A stretch of 49,874 bases of DNA from Fibrobacteria bacterium (GTDB lineage Bacteria; Fibrobacterota; Fibrobacteria; UBA11236): positions 1-49,874 of the forward strand of contig JAJNBB010000011.1 in the NCBI GenBank assembly GCA_021155885.1. Reading direction: 5' to 3'. The notes below the pieces were generated by a model. The model was not told where the DNA came from and searched no databases. It worked only from the letters and a program-made list of their open reading frames with translations. Numbering within the stretch: position 1 is the stretch's first letter; each line of letters begins with the position of its first letter. Below are positions 1-7,496 of the stretch, piece after piece. Position numbers and translations under genes: made by a program.

Positions 1-650
1 GTTTTCGAACCCTTCGGCGACGAGCACCGTGTGGAGGATCTCGGGGGAAACCTCGACCACGTCGGCGACGTTCTTCGCGCCCTCGATGAGGAAGCGCGAT
101 TCCTTGTAGCGCCCCTTTTCGGTGAGCAGCGGCAGGAATTTCTTGACCGCGGGCGACAGCACCGCCTCGAAGGTCGGCTCCGAGTAGCCCGAGGAGGCGG
201 GCTTTCCGTAAGCCGGCTTTCCGTAGACCGGACGCGAGGGCCGGTCCCCGTATTCCCGGCGCGGGGGGCGACCTTCGCTGCGGTCTCCGTAGGCGGGACG
301 GGACGGCCTGTCGCCGTACTCGCGGCGCGGGGGGCGGCTGTCGCCGCCGCCGTACGCGGGACGATCGCCGCCGTAGGCCGGCTTGTCGCCGTAAGGCTTG
401 CGCGCGGGACGGTCGCCGCCGCCATAGGTGGGACGCGCGGACTTATCCCCGTAAGAAGGGCGCGCGGGGCGGTCGCCGCCGCCGTAGGCAGGGCGGGAGG
501 ACTTGTCCCCGTAGGACGGACGCGTGGGACGGTCGCTGAACTTGCCGGCGGCGGGGTTGGGGTTGCGGTGCCGGCGCGGGTGGTCTTGGGCTTAAAGCCC
601 GGGAGGTCGAAATCTCCCCCGGAGGAAGATTTGTCGTTGGATGCGGTCAT
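1..650 (-). CDS. TrmH/SpoU-family RNA 2'-O-methyltransferase, N-terminal part, apparent frameshift, cut by window edge
   Basis: The last ~55 visible residues match the substrate-binding domain that precedes the SpoU methyltransferase fold: the segment from KKFLPLLTEKGRYKESRF through FLIEGAKNVADVV to LVAEGFEN. The catalytic SPOUT domain lies beyond the window. Before it is a long Gly/Arg/Tyr/Pro/Asp repeat region. The reading frame of both these parts has a TAA at 592-594 and no ATG, GTG or TTG between that stop and the repeats. A good start, ATG at 650 with an upstream GGAAAG, lies in another frame and gives a sensible hydrophilic N-terminus that continues to about position 545. One frameshift in the C-rich stretch around 545-590, real or an assembly error, would join the two. 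It starts 20 bp after the dxs stop and is probably co-transcribed with dxs and ispA. Family assignment is good; the substrate (rRNA or tRNA) is unknown. Confidence 0.7.
   Translation of the reverse strand, partial: MTASNDKSSSGGDFDLPGFKPKTTRAGTATPTPPPASSATVPRVRPTGTSPPALPTAAATAPRALLTGISPRVPPMAAATVPRASLTATSRPTAAIVPRTAAATAAPRAASTATGRPVPPTETAAKVAPRAGNTGTGPRVRSTESRLTESPPPRATRSRPSRRCCRPRSRNSCRCSPKRGATRNRASSSRARRTSPTWSRFPPRSSTRCSSPKGSK
181..534 (-). repeat. In-frame Arg/Pro/Tyr/Gly/Asp low-complexity repeats in the methyltransferase gene
   Basis: Read in the SpoU frame, this stretch encodes degenerate repeats of the type RP-x-YGDK, RP-x-YGGGD and PPRREYGDR, about ten units in a row. It is basic, aromatic and glycine-rich, like the RGG/YGG tails of RNA-binding proteins, and is probably disordered. 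The same DNA gives superficially long open frames on both strands because of its GC-rich periodicity; those should not be annotated. Confidence 0.75.
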
Positions 651-670
651 GGGACTTTCCGGGGGGCGCG

Positions 671-2557
671 CTAGATGCGCGCGGGAGAAACCTGGTTGAG
701 AAGCTCGACGGCCTTCTTGTGAATGCCCTCGGCGTCCATGCCGAGGATGCGGTGCAGCACCGGAACCTCGCCGTGGGTGACGAATTCGTCGGGAAGCGAC
801 ACGTGCTTGAGCGGCATGTCGCCGCGCCCAAGTTCGTTCAGCAGCAGCGCGATCGTCGTGCCGTAGCCGCCGTGCAGGACGTTGTCCTCGGCGGTGAGCA
901 CGGCGCGGTGGCGCGCGAACAGTTCATCGTAGGCCCGCGCGTTCAGCGGCTTGACCGTGCGGACATCCACGACGGTGGGCCGGTGGCCTTCGGCGCGCAG
1001 CGTTTCCGCGGCCTTCCGGGCATAGGCCAGCATGGGGCCCACGGCCAGAATCAGCACGTCCTCGCCGTCTTCGACCACTTTCGGAAGGCCGATCGGCAGC
1101 GTCTCGAAGGGCAGGTGCTCGTCGGGCGCCAGGGCGTTGCCGCGGGGGTAACGCACGGCGATCGGGCCGTCGTTGTACTCGAGCGCGGTGTGCAGCAGGT
1201 TGCGCAGCTCCTTCTCGTCCGAGGGCGCGAGAATGACCATGCCGGGGATCATCCCGAGATAGCTGAGGTCCATCGCGCCGTGGTGCGTCGGCCCGTCGAG
1301 GCCTACCAGGCCCGCGCGGTCGAGGACGAAGGTCACGTTGAGGTGCTGGATCGCGACGTCGTGCACGATCTGGTCGTAGGCGCGCTGCAGGAAGGTGGAG
1401 TAGATGGCGACGACGGGCTTGAGGCCGTCGCAGGCCGCGCCCGCGGCGAAGGTCACGGCGTATTCCTCCGCGATGCCCACGTCGTAGACGCGCTCGGGCA
1501 GGGCCGCCGCCATGATGTTGAGCCCGCAGCCCTCGGGCATGGCGCCCGTGATGCCGATGATGCGCTTGTCCTTGCGGGCCAGTTCGGTGATGGCCTCGCC
1601 GAACACCTTGGTCAGGCCCGGCGTCGCCGCGGGGGCCGCCTTGAGCTTGCCCGACTCGATGTCGAACGGGTTCGAGGCGTGCCACTTGATCGCGTCCTTT
1701 TCCGACTTCTCCCAGCCGTATCCCTTGGTCGTGACCACGTGGATAAGGTTGGGCCCGGGCAGTTCCTTCACCGCCGACAGGATCTCGATCAGGCCCTCGA
1801 GGTTATGGCCGTCGACCGGGCCGAAATAACGAATGCCCAGATCCTCGAACAGGCCGCCGGGCATGAACATGCGCTTCAGGCCCTGGTCGGCGCGCGACAC
1901 CAGCTTCTGCAGGTTCTTGCCCTGCGGCAGCTTGCCCGCGAAATCCCACACCTCGTCCTTGAACTTGTTGTAGGTGGGGTTCGTGAGGATGCGGTTCAGG
2001 TACTTGGAGATGGCGCCCACGTTCTTCGAGATCGACATCTTGTTGTCGTTCAGGATGAACACGATTTTCTCGTCGATCTCGCCCGCGTTGTTCATGGCCT
2101 CGTAGGCCATGCCGCCCGTCATCGAGCCGTCGCCGATGATGCCCACGACGTTGTTCTTGCGCCCCAGCTGGGTGCGCGCCGCCGCCATGCCCAGCGCCGC
2201 CGACAGCGAGGTGGTCGCATGGCCCGCGCCGAAGGCGTCGTAGGGGCTTTCCTCGCGCTTGAGGAATCCCGAGAGCCCGCCGAACTGCTTGAGCGTGTGG
2301 AAATCCTTGTAGCGTCCGGTGACCAGCTTGTGCGCGTAGGCCTGGTGCCCGGTGTCCCAGACGAGCTTGTCCTCGGGAGTATCGTAAACGACGTGCAGGG
2401 CGAGCGTGAGCTCGACCGTTCCCAGGCTGCTCGCCAGGTGCCCGCCCTTGGACGCCACCTGGCGCACGATGACGTCGCGCATTTCGTCGGCCAGCACCTT
2501 GAGCTGGTCGAGGCTGAGGCGCTTCAGGTCGGCGGAGGAATGGATGTTTTCGAGCAT
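671..2557 (-). CDS. dxs: 1-deoxy-D-xylulose-5-phosphate synthase
   Basis: This thiamine-diphosphate enzyme condenses pyruvate and glyceraldehyde-3-phosphate, the first step of the MEP isoprenoid pathway. At 628 aa it has the usual length. Visible landmarks are His40 in KGGHLASSLG, His71 in DTGHQAYAHK, the ThDP/Mg motif GDGSMTGG at 142-149 with NDNKM at 170-174, then the transketolase pyrimidine-binding domain (GITGAMPEGCG, AEEYAVTFAAG) and the C-terminal transketolase domain. The ATG at 2557 starts MLENIHSSADLK, typical of DXS. It lies 19 bp downstream of ispA on the same strand, a common pairing in one isoprenoid operon; the methyltransferase gene follows after 20 bp. Confidence 0.97.
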   Translation of the reverse strand: MLENIHSSADLKRLSLDQLKVLADEMRDVIVRQVASKGGHLASSLGTVELTLALHVVYDTPEDKLVWDTGHQAYAHKLVTGRYKDFHTLKQFGGLSGFLKREESPYDAFGAGHATTSLSAALGMAAARTQLGRKNNVVGIIGDGSMTGGMAYEAMNNAGEIDEKIVFILNDNKMSISKNVGAISKYLNRILTNPTYNKFKDEVWDFAGKLPQGKNLQKLVSRADQGLKRMFMPGGLFEDLGIRYFGPVDGHNLEGLIEILSAVKELPGPNLIHVVTTKGYGWEKSEKDAIKWHASNPFDIESGKLKAAPAATPGLTKVFGEAITELARKDKRIIGITGAMPEGCGLNIMAAALPERVYDVGIAEEYAVTFAAGAACDGLKPVVAIYSTFLQRAYDQIVHDVAIQHLNVTFVLDRAGLVGLDGPTHHGAMDLSYLGMIPGMVILAPSDEKELRNLLHTALEYNDGPIAVRYPRGNALAPDEHLPFETLPIGLPKVVEDGEDVLILAVGPMLAYARKAAETLRAEGHRPTVVDVRTVKPLNARAYDELFARHRAVLTAEDNVLHGGYGTTIALLLNELGRGDMPLKHVSLPDEFVTHGEVPVLHRILGMDAEGIHKKAVELLNQVSPARI

Positions 2558-2576
2558 GCTTTTTCCGGTGGCGGGA

Positions 2577-3470
2577 TCAGTGAACCCGGGTGAAGATGTA
2601 GCGGGCCACGGCTTCCAGCGCGGCGCCCTCGATGGGAAGCGCGCGCAGGTCCGTCACCGCGGATTCGATCAGCGCCACGGCCTTCGCCTTGGAGGCCTCG
2701 AGACCCAGCAGCGAAGGGTAGGTGGCCTTGTTGTTCTCGAGGTCGGAGCCCGCGTCCTTGCCGAGGGTCTCGGTGGTCTGTTCGAGGTCGAGGCAGTCGT
2801 CCACGATCTGGAATCCCAGGCCGATCTTGAAGCCGAACTCGCGCAGGCCTTCGACGATGGGCGCCGGGGCCTCGGCCACCTGGGCTCCCATCACGAGCGA
2901 GCCCGCGATCAAGGCGGCCGTTTTATGGCGGTGGATGTAATCGACGGTGTCGAGGTCGACGGTTTTTCCCTCGCTGAGAATGTCCACCACCTGGCCGCCC
3001 AGCATGCCTTGGGAACCCAGGGAGCGGGCGAGGGTGGAAACGCAGGCGGCGTTGCCGGTGTTCGCCACCAGCTCGAAGGCCTGCACGAGCAGGGCATCGC
3101 CCGCCAGCACCGCCATGGCCTCGCCGAAAACCTTGTGGTTGGTGGGACGGCCGCGCCGGAGATCATCGTCGTCCATGCAGGGGAGGTCGTCGTGGATCAG
3201 CGAAAAGGTGTGGACCATCTCCAGGGCGCACGCGGCCGGCAGCACGGCGTCGCCGGTGCCCCCGCAGGCTTCGTAGGCGGCCATGCACAGGGCGGGGCGC
3301 AGGCGTTTCCCCCCCGCGAACATGGAATAACGCTCGGATTTGTGCAATTCCGAGGGCGCCGCCTGCTCCGAGGGCAGAAGTTCCTCGAGGGCGCGGTTGA
3401 CCCGGTCCGCCGCGTAGCGGAGATAGTCTTCCGCCGAGACGGCGGCGGGTGTTTGCGTCGAAGAAATCAT
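2577..3470 (-). CDS. ispA: Polyprenyl (farnesyl/geranyl) diphosphate synthase
   Basis: Trans-prenyltransferase of 297 aa that elongates allylic diphosphates with isopentenyl diphosphate. The first Asp-rich motif is DDLPCMDDDDLRRGR (about 94-108) and the second is DDCLD at 224-228; GGKRLRPAL at 53-61 binds IPP. The insertion in the first motif (DDxxxxD) is typical of bacterial FPP/GGPP synthases of the IspA type. Chain length cannot be fixed from sequence alone, so farnesyl diphosphate synthase is the most likely but not the only reading. The start is ATG at 3470 with no clear ribosome binding site. First gene of the ispA-dxs unit, divergent from the PhoX-like genes. Confidence 0.92.
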   Translation of the reverse strand: MISSTQTPAAVSAEDYLRYAADRVNRALEELLPSEQAAPSELHKSERYSMFAGGKRLRPALCMAAYEACGGTGDAVLPAACALEMVHTFSLIHDDLPCMDDDDLRRGRPTNHKVFGEAMAVLAGDALLVQAFELVANTGNAACVSTLARSLGSQGMLGGQVVDILSEGKTVDLDTVDYIHRHKTAALIAGSLVMGAQVAEAPAPIVEGLREFGFKIGLGFQIVDDCLDLEQTTETLGKDAGSDLENNKATYPSLLGLEASKAKAVALIESAVTDLRALPIEGAALEAVARYIFTRVH

Positions 3471-3784
3471 ACGGCCCGATTGAGAAAGAAGGCAAAGAAG
3501 GAAACAGGGCCCGTGAAGGCCCGCCCGAACCCCAAAAACTAAAAAAAAATCCCCTTGATCCCCTCCTCGCGGCGAGGATATCGACCATCAAAGCACCCCA
3601 AAAACGACGATTGCGCACCGAAGCCTGCGCGAAAACCCATGCCGGGCAAGGGGGCTTTTTGCCCTCGAAAATAGAATCCCGTGGCGCCCGAAAGATTTCC
3701 ACTTTATATATAGCGGGTGTTACCAACTTGTTTCGCTTTTGTTGCGGCAGCAAAGAACGAAGCGACAGATCCAAGGAGCCCCGC
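3471..3784. promoter_or_regulatory. Divergent intergenic region between ispA and the first phoX-like gene
   Basis: This 314-bp stretch has no convincing gene. It holds a poly-A run near 3540-3549, an inverted repeat GGGCAA/TTGCCC (3644-3649/3659-3664), and an AT-rich patch with TTTATATATA around 3703-3712 that could be the -10 region of the plus-strand gene. A clear AAGGAG (3773-3778) sits 6 nt before the ATG at 3785. I looked for a Pho-box-like direct repeat because of the PhoX-like genes and saw none I would defend. Confidence 0.35.
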
Positions 3785-5560
3785 ATGCCCGTCCCCTGCT
3801 TTTCCTCGCTTCGGAACACGAGCCGTTTTGTCCTGCCCCTGCTCGTCCTCGCCGCCGCCGGGACCCGGGCCCAGGCGCCCTTCACCCCCGTCGACACCAA
3901 CTTCCGCGCCACCCAGCACTTCGTGCCCGGCGCGCCCGTGCAATCCGCGATCCTGTTCACCGGCTCCCTGGACACGGTGGTCACCAAGACGGGGCAAAAG
4001 GCCCTTTCACGACCCGAGAATGATTTCATCGGCTATGTGCCCATCAACGGGCGCAGCGACTCCGGCTACGTCATCCAGAACCACGAGCAGAACACCGCGA
4101 ACGCCGTGCTCGGCCACGGGGGCGGCATGAGCGTCTTCACCGCCCACCGGAAAAACAACGTGTGGTCGGTGGCCGATCACCCCGGCGGCCGCTTCCGCCA
4201 GGTGGACTTCACCCCCGTGGGAGGCACGCTGGGAAACTGCGGCGGCGCGGTCACCCCCTGGGGCACGGTGACCACCGGCGAGGAGGCTTTCCAGACGAGC
4301 AACTCCGGCTTGCGCAACAATGGAAACGGCTTCCCCGACACCACCGACGTGGTCGTGCCCGTCTTCAACGGGCAGACGGTCAACCGTACGCTGAAGCGCT
4401 ACCAGGCCATGAACTGGATCGTGGAGGTGGACGCGGCCTCCGCTACCGCCCTCAAAAAACATTACAACATGGGCCGGTTTTCCCACGAGATGGGTTACAG
4501 CATGCCCGATGGAAAGACGGTCTATCTGGCGGACGACGCCACGCCCGCCGTCTTTTTCAAGTTCGTGTCCGACACCGTGGGCAACTACAACAAGGGGCAG
4601 CTGTACGCATACAAGCAAAGCGCGGACGGGAATTCCGGTTCGTGGATCGCCCTGCCCATGGACCTGGACTCGATGATGAGCATTCGCGCCCTGGCCTTCC
4701 GGCGCGGCGCCACCACGTTCACGCGCCACGAGTGGATCACGCAGGTGGACGGCAAGGTGTACATCACCGAAACGGGCAACGACAACCCCGGCACTTCGCA
4801 CCGCAGCGCGGTGCGCACGGGCGCCACCTTGCCCCGCCATCTCGCCACGCCGGCGCGCATGAACACCGACAGCTCCCTCACCCCGGATTACTTCGGCCGC
4901 ATCCTGCGCTTCGATCCGGCGACCGACAAGCTGGACGTGTATCTCGAGGGCGGCCCGGCGAGCGCCGGATCGCCGATTCACCTCGCCAATCCCGACGGGC
5001 TGACTTCGGTGACCCTGAACGGCAAAAGCTATCTGGTCATCCAGGAGAACCTCAACGGCACGTCCCAGGGCCGGGTGAGCGCGGCGGCCAACACGGCGGG
5101 GCGCGATATCCCGGAGCTCTACTGGCTCGAAGTCACGAACACCCCCTCCCGCGACAGCCTGAAGCGCATGATGGTGGGCCCGGCGGAGTGCGAACTCACC
5201 GGAGGCCGCTTCACGCCCGACGGCGCGACCTTTTTCATCAACGTGCAGCACCCCTCCAGCTCCAACCCGGCGCCTTACAACCGCGCCTATACCCTCGCGA
5301 TCTGGGGATACCACACGCCCACCGGCCTGGTGTTCGACGCCCCCGCCTTCCCCCGGTCGAAGCGGGTGCAGGTCAAGGTCAACGCCGCTTCGGGGTTCGC
5401 CTACTTCGACCGCCTCACCGACGTGGATCTCTTCAATACCGCGGGACGCCGGCTGGAACGCCATAAGGGCGTGAGAATGCTCGACGTCCAGCATCTGGGC
5501 CCCGGAAATTACCTGCTTCGGTTCCAGGGCGGCGAATCGCTCCCGCTCGTTCTTCCTTGA
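3785..5560 (+). CDS. PhoX-like (DUF839) secreted protein with T9SS-type C-terminal domain, copy 1
   Basis: A 591-aa exported protein. A Sec signal peptide (about 1-30, ending TRAQA) precedes a PhoX/DUF839 beta-propeller. PhoX enzymes are Fe/Ca-dependent phosphatases of the cell surface or periplasm. Family landmarks are NHEQN at 99-103, NCGGAVTPWGTVTTGEE at 151-167, RFSHEMG at 231-237 and KTVYLADDATPAVFFKF at 244-260. The last ~65 residues (from about 525, with DLFNTAGRRLERH and LGPGNYLLRF) form a small Ig-like tail resembling T9SS type A sorting domains, replacing the Tat signal usual for PhoX. Start chosen at ATG 3785 because AAGGAG lies 6 nt upstream and a signal peptide follows. A close paralogue follows after 162 bp. 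Phosphatase activity is inferred from family only. Confidence 0.82.
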   Translation: MPVPCFSSLRNTSRFVLPLLVLAAAGTRAQAPFTPVDTNFRATQHFVPGAPVQSAILFTGSLDTVVTKTGQKALSRPENDFIGYVPINGRSDSGYVIQNHEQNTANAVLGHGGGMSVFTAHRKNNVWSVADHPGGRFRQVDFTPVGGTLGNCGGAVTPWGTVTTGEEAFQTSNSGLRNNGNGFPDTTDVVVPVFNGQTVNRTLKRYQAMNWIVEVDAASATALKKHYNMGRFSHEMGYSMPDGKTVYLADDATPAVFFKFVSDTVGNYNKGQLYAYKQSADGNSGSWIALPMDLDSMMSIRALAFRRGATTFTRHEWITQVDGKVYITETGNDNPGTSHRSAVRTGATLPRHLATPARMNTDSSLTPDYFGRILRFDPATDKLDVYLEGGPASAGSPIHLANPDGLTSVTLNGKSYLVIQENLNGTSQGRVSAAANTAGRDIPELYWLEVTNTPSRDSLKRMMVGPAECELTGGRFTPDGATFFINVQHPSSSNPAPYNRAYTLAIWGYHTPTGLVFDAPAFPRSKRVQVKVNAASGFAYFDRLTDVDLFNTAGRRLERHKGVRMLDVQHLGPGNYLLRFQGGESLPLVLP

Positions 5561-5722
5561 AACGTCTTTCTCGAATCTCAAGTCGGTAAAAGCCTTTAAC
5601 CTTTTTTGCCGATCCGGAAGCAGGAGGTTATTCAAACCGTAATTCGAACGCAACACGCGGGTTTTCTCTTTGGCTCACCACCTGCGAACCGGTCCGGTCC
5701 GCATCCCCCAGGAGAGCCTACC

Positions 5723-7486
5723 ATGCATTCACGTAAATCCAAAGCGGTCTGGGCGGCATTGGCCGCCCTGGCCCTCGCCCCCGAGGCGTTTTCCCAAGCC
5801 TTCGCGCCCTTCACCCCGATCGACACCAACTTCAACACGACCCAGCACCTCGTGCCGGGAAGCCCGGTCCTGTCGGCCATCCTGATCCGCGGCGCCACGG
5901 ACACCGCCACCAACACCCTCGGCGTCAAGGGCCTCGCCAAGGACGTCAACGACTTCACGGGCTACGTCCCCATCAACGGGCGCAGCGACTCGGGCTACGT
6001 CATCATCAACAACGAACAGAACACCCGCGACTCGGTGCACGGAGACGGCGGCGGCATGACCGTGGTCACCGCCCAGTTCAAGAACAACACCTGGTCCGTC
6101 GCGAACCATCCGGGCGGGCGCGTCCGCTCGGTGAACTTCGCGCCCGTGGGCGGCACGATCGCCAACTGCGGCGGCATGCAGACGCCTTGGGGCACGGTGC
6201 TCACGGCCGAGGAATGGAGCCAGGGCAGCAACACGGCCATCCACAGCAACGGTAACGGCTACCGCGACACCGCCGACTGGCCCGTCACCAGCTTCAACGG
6301 CGCCCCCGTCAACCGCAGCCTCAAGCGCTACCAGAACCTGAACTGGATGGTGGAGGTCAACCCCGCCACCGCGCAGGTCGTCAAGAAGCACTACAACATG
6401 GGCCGCTTCGACCACGAGGGCGGCACCGCCATGGCGGACGGCAAGACCGTCTATCTCACGGACGACGCCACGCCCGGCGTGTTCTTCAAGTTCGTTTCCG
6501 ACACCGTCGGCAACTACAACAAGGGCCAGTTGTACGCCTACCAGCAGAGCGCGGACGGGAATTCCGGGACCTGGCTGACCTTGCCCATGAACCTGGACAC
6601 CATGCTGAACGTGCGCGCGGTCGCCATCGCCCGCGGCGCGACCCTGTTCACGCGCCTGGAATGGTCGGAGCACGTGGACGGCAAGTTGTACATCGCCGAA
6701 ACCGGCAACGATGCCAGCGGCACGGCCCATCGCAACGGCGTGCGCAACGGCGGCCGCCTGGCCAAGCACCTCGCGGCGCGGTTGAACGCCGACAGCTCCA
6801 TCACGGACTACTACGGCCGCGTCCTCCGCTTTGACGTCGCGACGAACAAAATGGACGTGCTGCTCGAAGGGGGCGCGGGCACCGGCGGCTCGACCAATCA
6901 CCTCGCCAGCCCCGACGGCCTGACCGCCGTGGAACTGAACGGGAAGAAGTACCTCGTGATCCAGGAGGATCTGATCGGAACCAGCCAGGGCCGCGTCTCT
7001 CCCGCCGCCGCCGCCGCCAACCGCGTCATCTGTGAATTGTACTGGCTCGACCTCTCCATCGCGACGCCCACGGTCAACGACCTCAAGCGCATGGTCGTCG
7101 GGGCCAACGGAGCCGAGATCACGGGCGCGCGCTTCACGCCCGACGGCAAGACGATGTTCGTGAACATCCAGCACCCCTCCTCCTCGAACCCGGCGCCCTA
7201 CAACACTTCGTACACCTTGGCGGTGTGGGGATACGCCGGGCAGACCTCGGCCCTTTTCGACAAGCCGAAGTTCAACAAAAAGTCCGGGCGCATCGAAATG
7301 CAGGTCAACCCCCTGACGCGTTTCGCCTACTTCAGCGAACTGGCGGACGCGGAACTGTTCGACACCGCCGGCAGGCGCCTGGAGCGCCACCGCCAGGTCA
7401 CCCAGATGGACGTTGCCCACCTGAATGCCGGTAGCTACTTCTTGCGCCTGAACGGCCGGGACGTGCACAAGCTGGTCCTGCAATAA
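5723..7486 (+). CDS. PhoX-like (DUF839) secreted protein with T9SS-type C-terminal domain, copy 2
   Basis: A 587-aa paralogue of the preceding gene, similar along the entire length. It has a signal peptide (ends EAFSQA), NNEQN, NCGGMQTPWGTVLTAEE, RFDHEGG and KTVYLTDDATPGVFFKF, and the same Ig-like tail (ELFDTAGRRLERH, LNAGSYFLRL). The ATG at 5723 is preceded by AGGAG 8 nt upstream. The stop is only 10 nt before the di-heme protein gene, so these two are surely co-transcribed. Differences between the copies are spread evenly, which suggests an old tandem duplication and not a recent one. The 162-bp gap between the copies shows no terminator and may have its own promoter. As with copy 1, the substrate is unproven. 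Confidence 0.82.
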   Translation: MHSRKSKAVWAALAALALAPEAFSQAFAPFTPIDTNFNTTQHLVPGSPVLSAILIRGATDTATNTLGVKGLAKDVNDFTGYVPINGRSDSGYVIINNEQNTRDSVHGDGGGMTVVTAQFKNNTWSVANHPGGRVRSVNFAPVGGTIANCGGMQTPWGTVLTAEEWSQGSNTAIHSNGNGYRDTADWPVTSFNGAPVNRSLKRYQNLNWMVEVNPATAQVVKKHYNMGRFDHEGGTAMADGKTVYLTDDATPGVFFKFVSDTVGNYNKGQLYAYQQSADGNSGTWLTLPMNLDTMLNVRAVAIARGATLFTRLEWSEHVDGKLYIAETGNDASGTAHRNGVRNGGRLAKHLAARLNADSSITDYYGRVLRFDVATNKMDVLLEGGAGTGGSTNHLASPDGLTAVELNGKKYLVIQEDLIGTSQGRVSPAAAAANRVICELYWLDLSIATPTVNDLKRMVVGANGAEITGARFTPDGKTMFVNIQHPSSSNPAPYNTSYTLAVWGYAGQTSALFDKPKFNKKSGRIEMQVNPLTRFAYFSELADAELFDTAGRRLERHRQVTQMDVAHLNAGSYFLRLNGRDVHKLVLQ

Positions 7487-7496
7487 TAGGAGATCG

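Noticed and set aside
641-2593. 650-codon open frame on the plus strand opposite dxs
   Set aside because: Shadow of dxs caused by high GC at third codon positions; Arg/His/Gly-rich translation with no similarity, while the minus strand encodes a complete DXS.
3449-3784. Extended N-terminus of PhoX-like copy 1
   Set aside because: A strong ribosome site and signal peptide mark ATG 3785 as the start.
3471-3784. Pho box before the PhoX-like genes
   Set aside because: No repeated CTGTCAT-like or TTAACAT-like direct repeat could be recognised.
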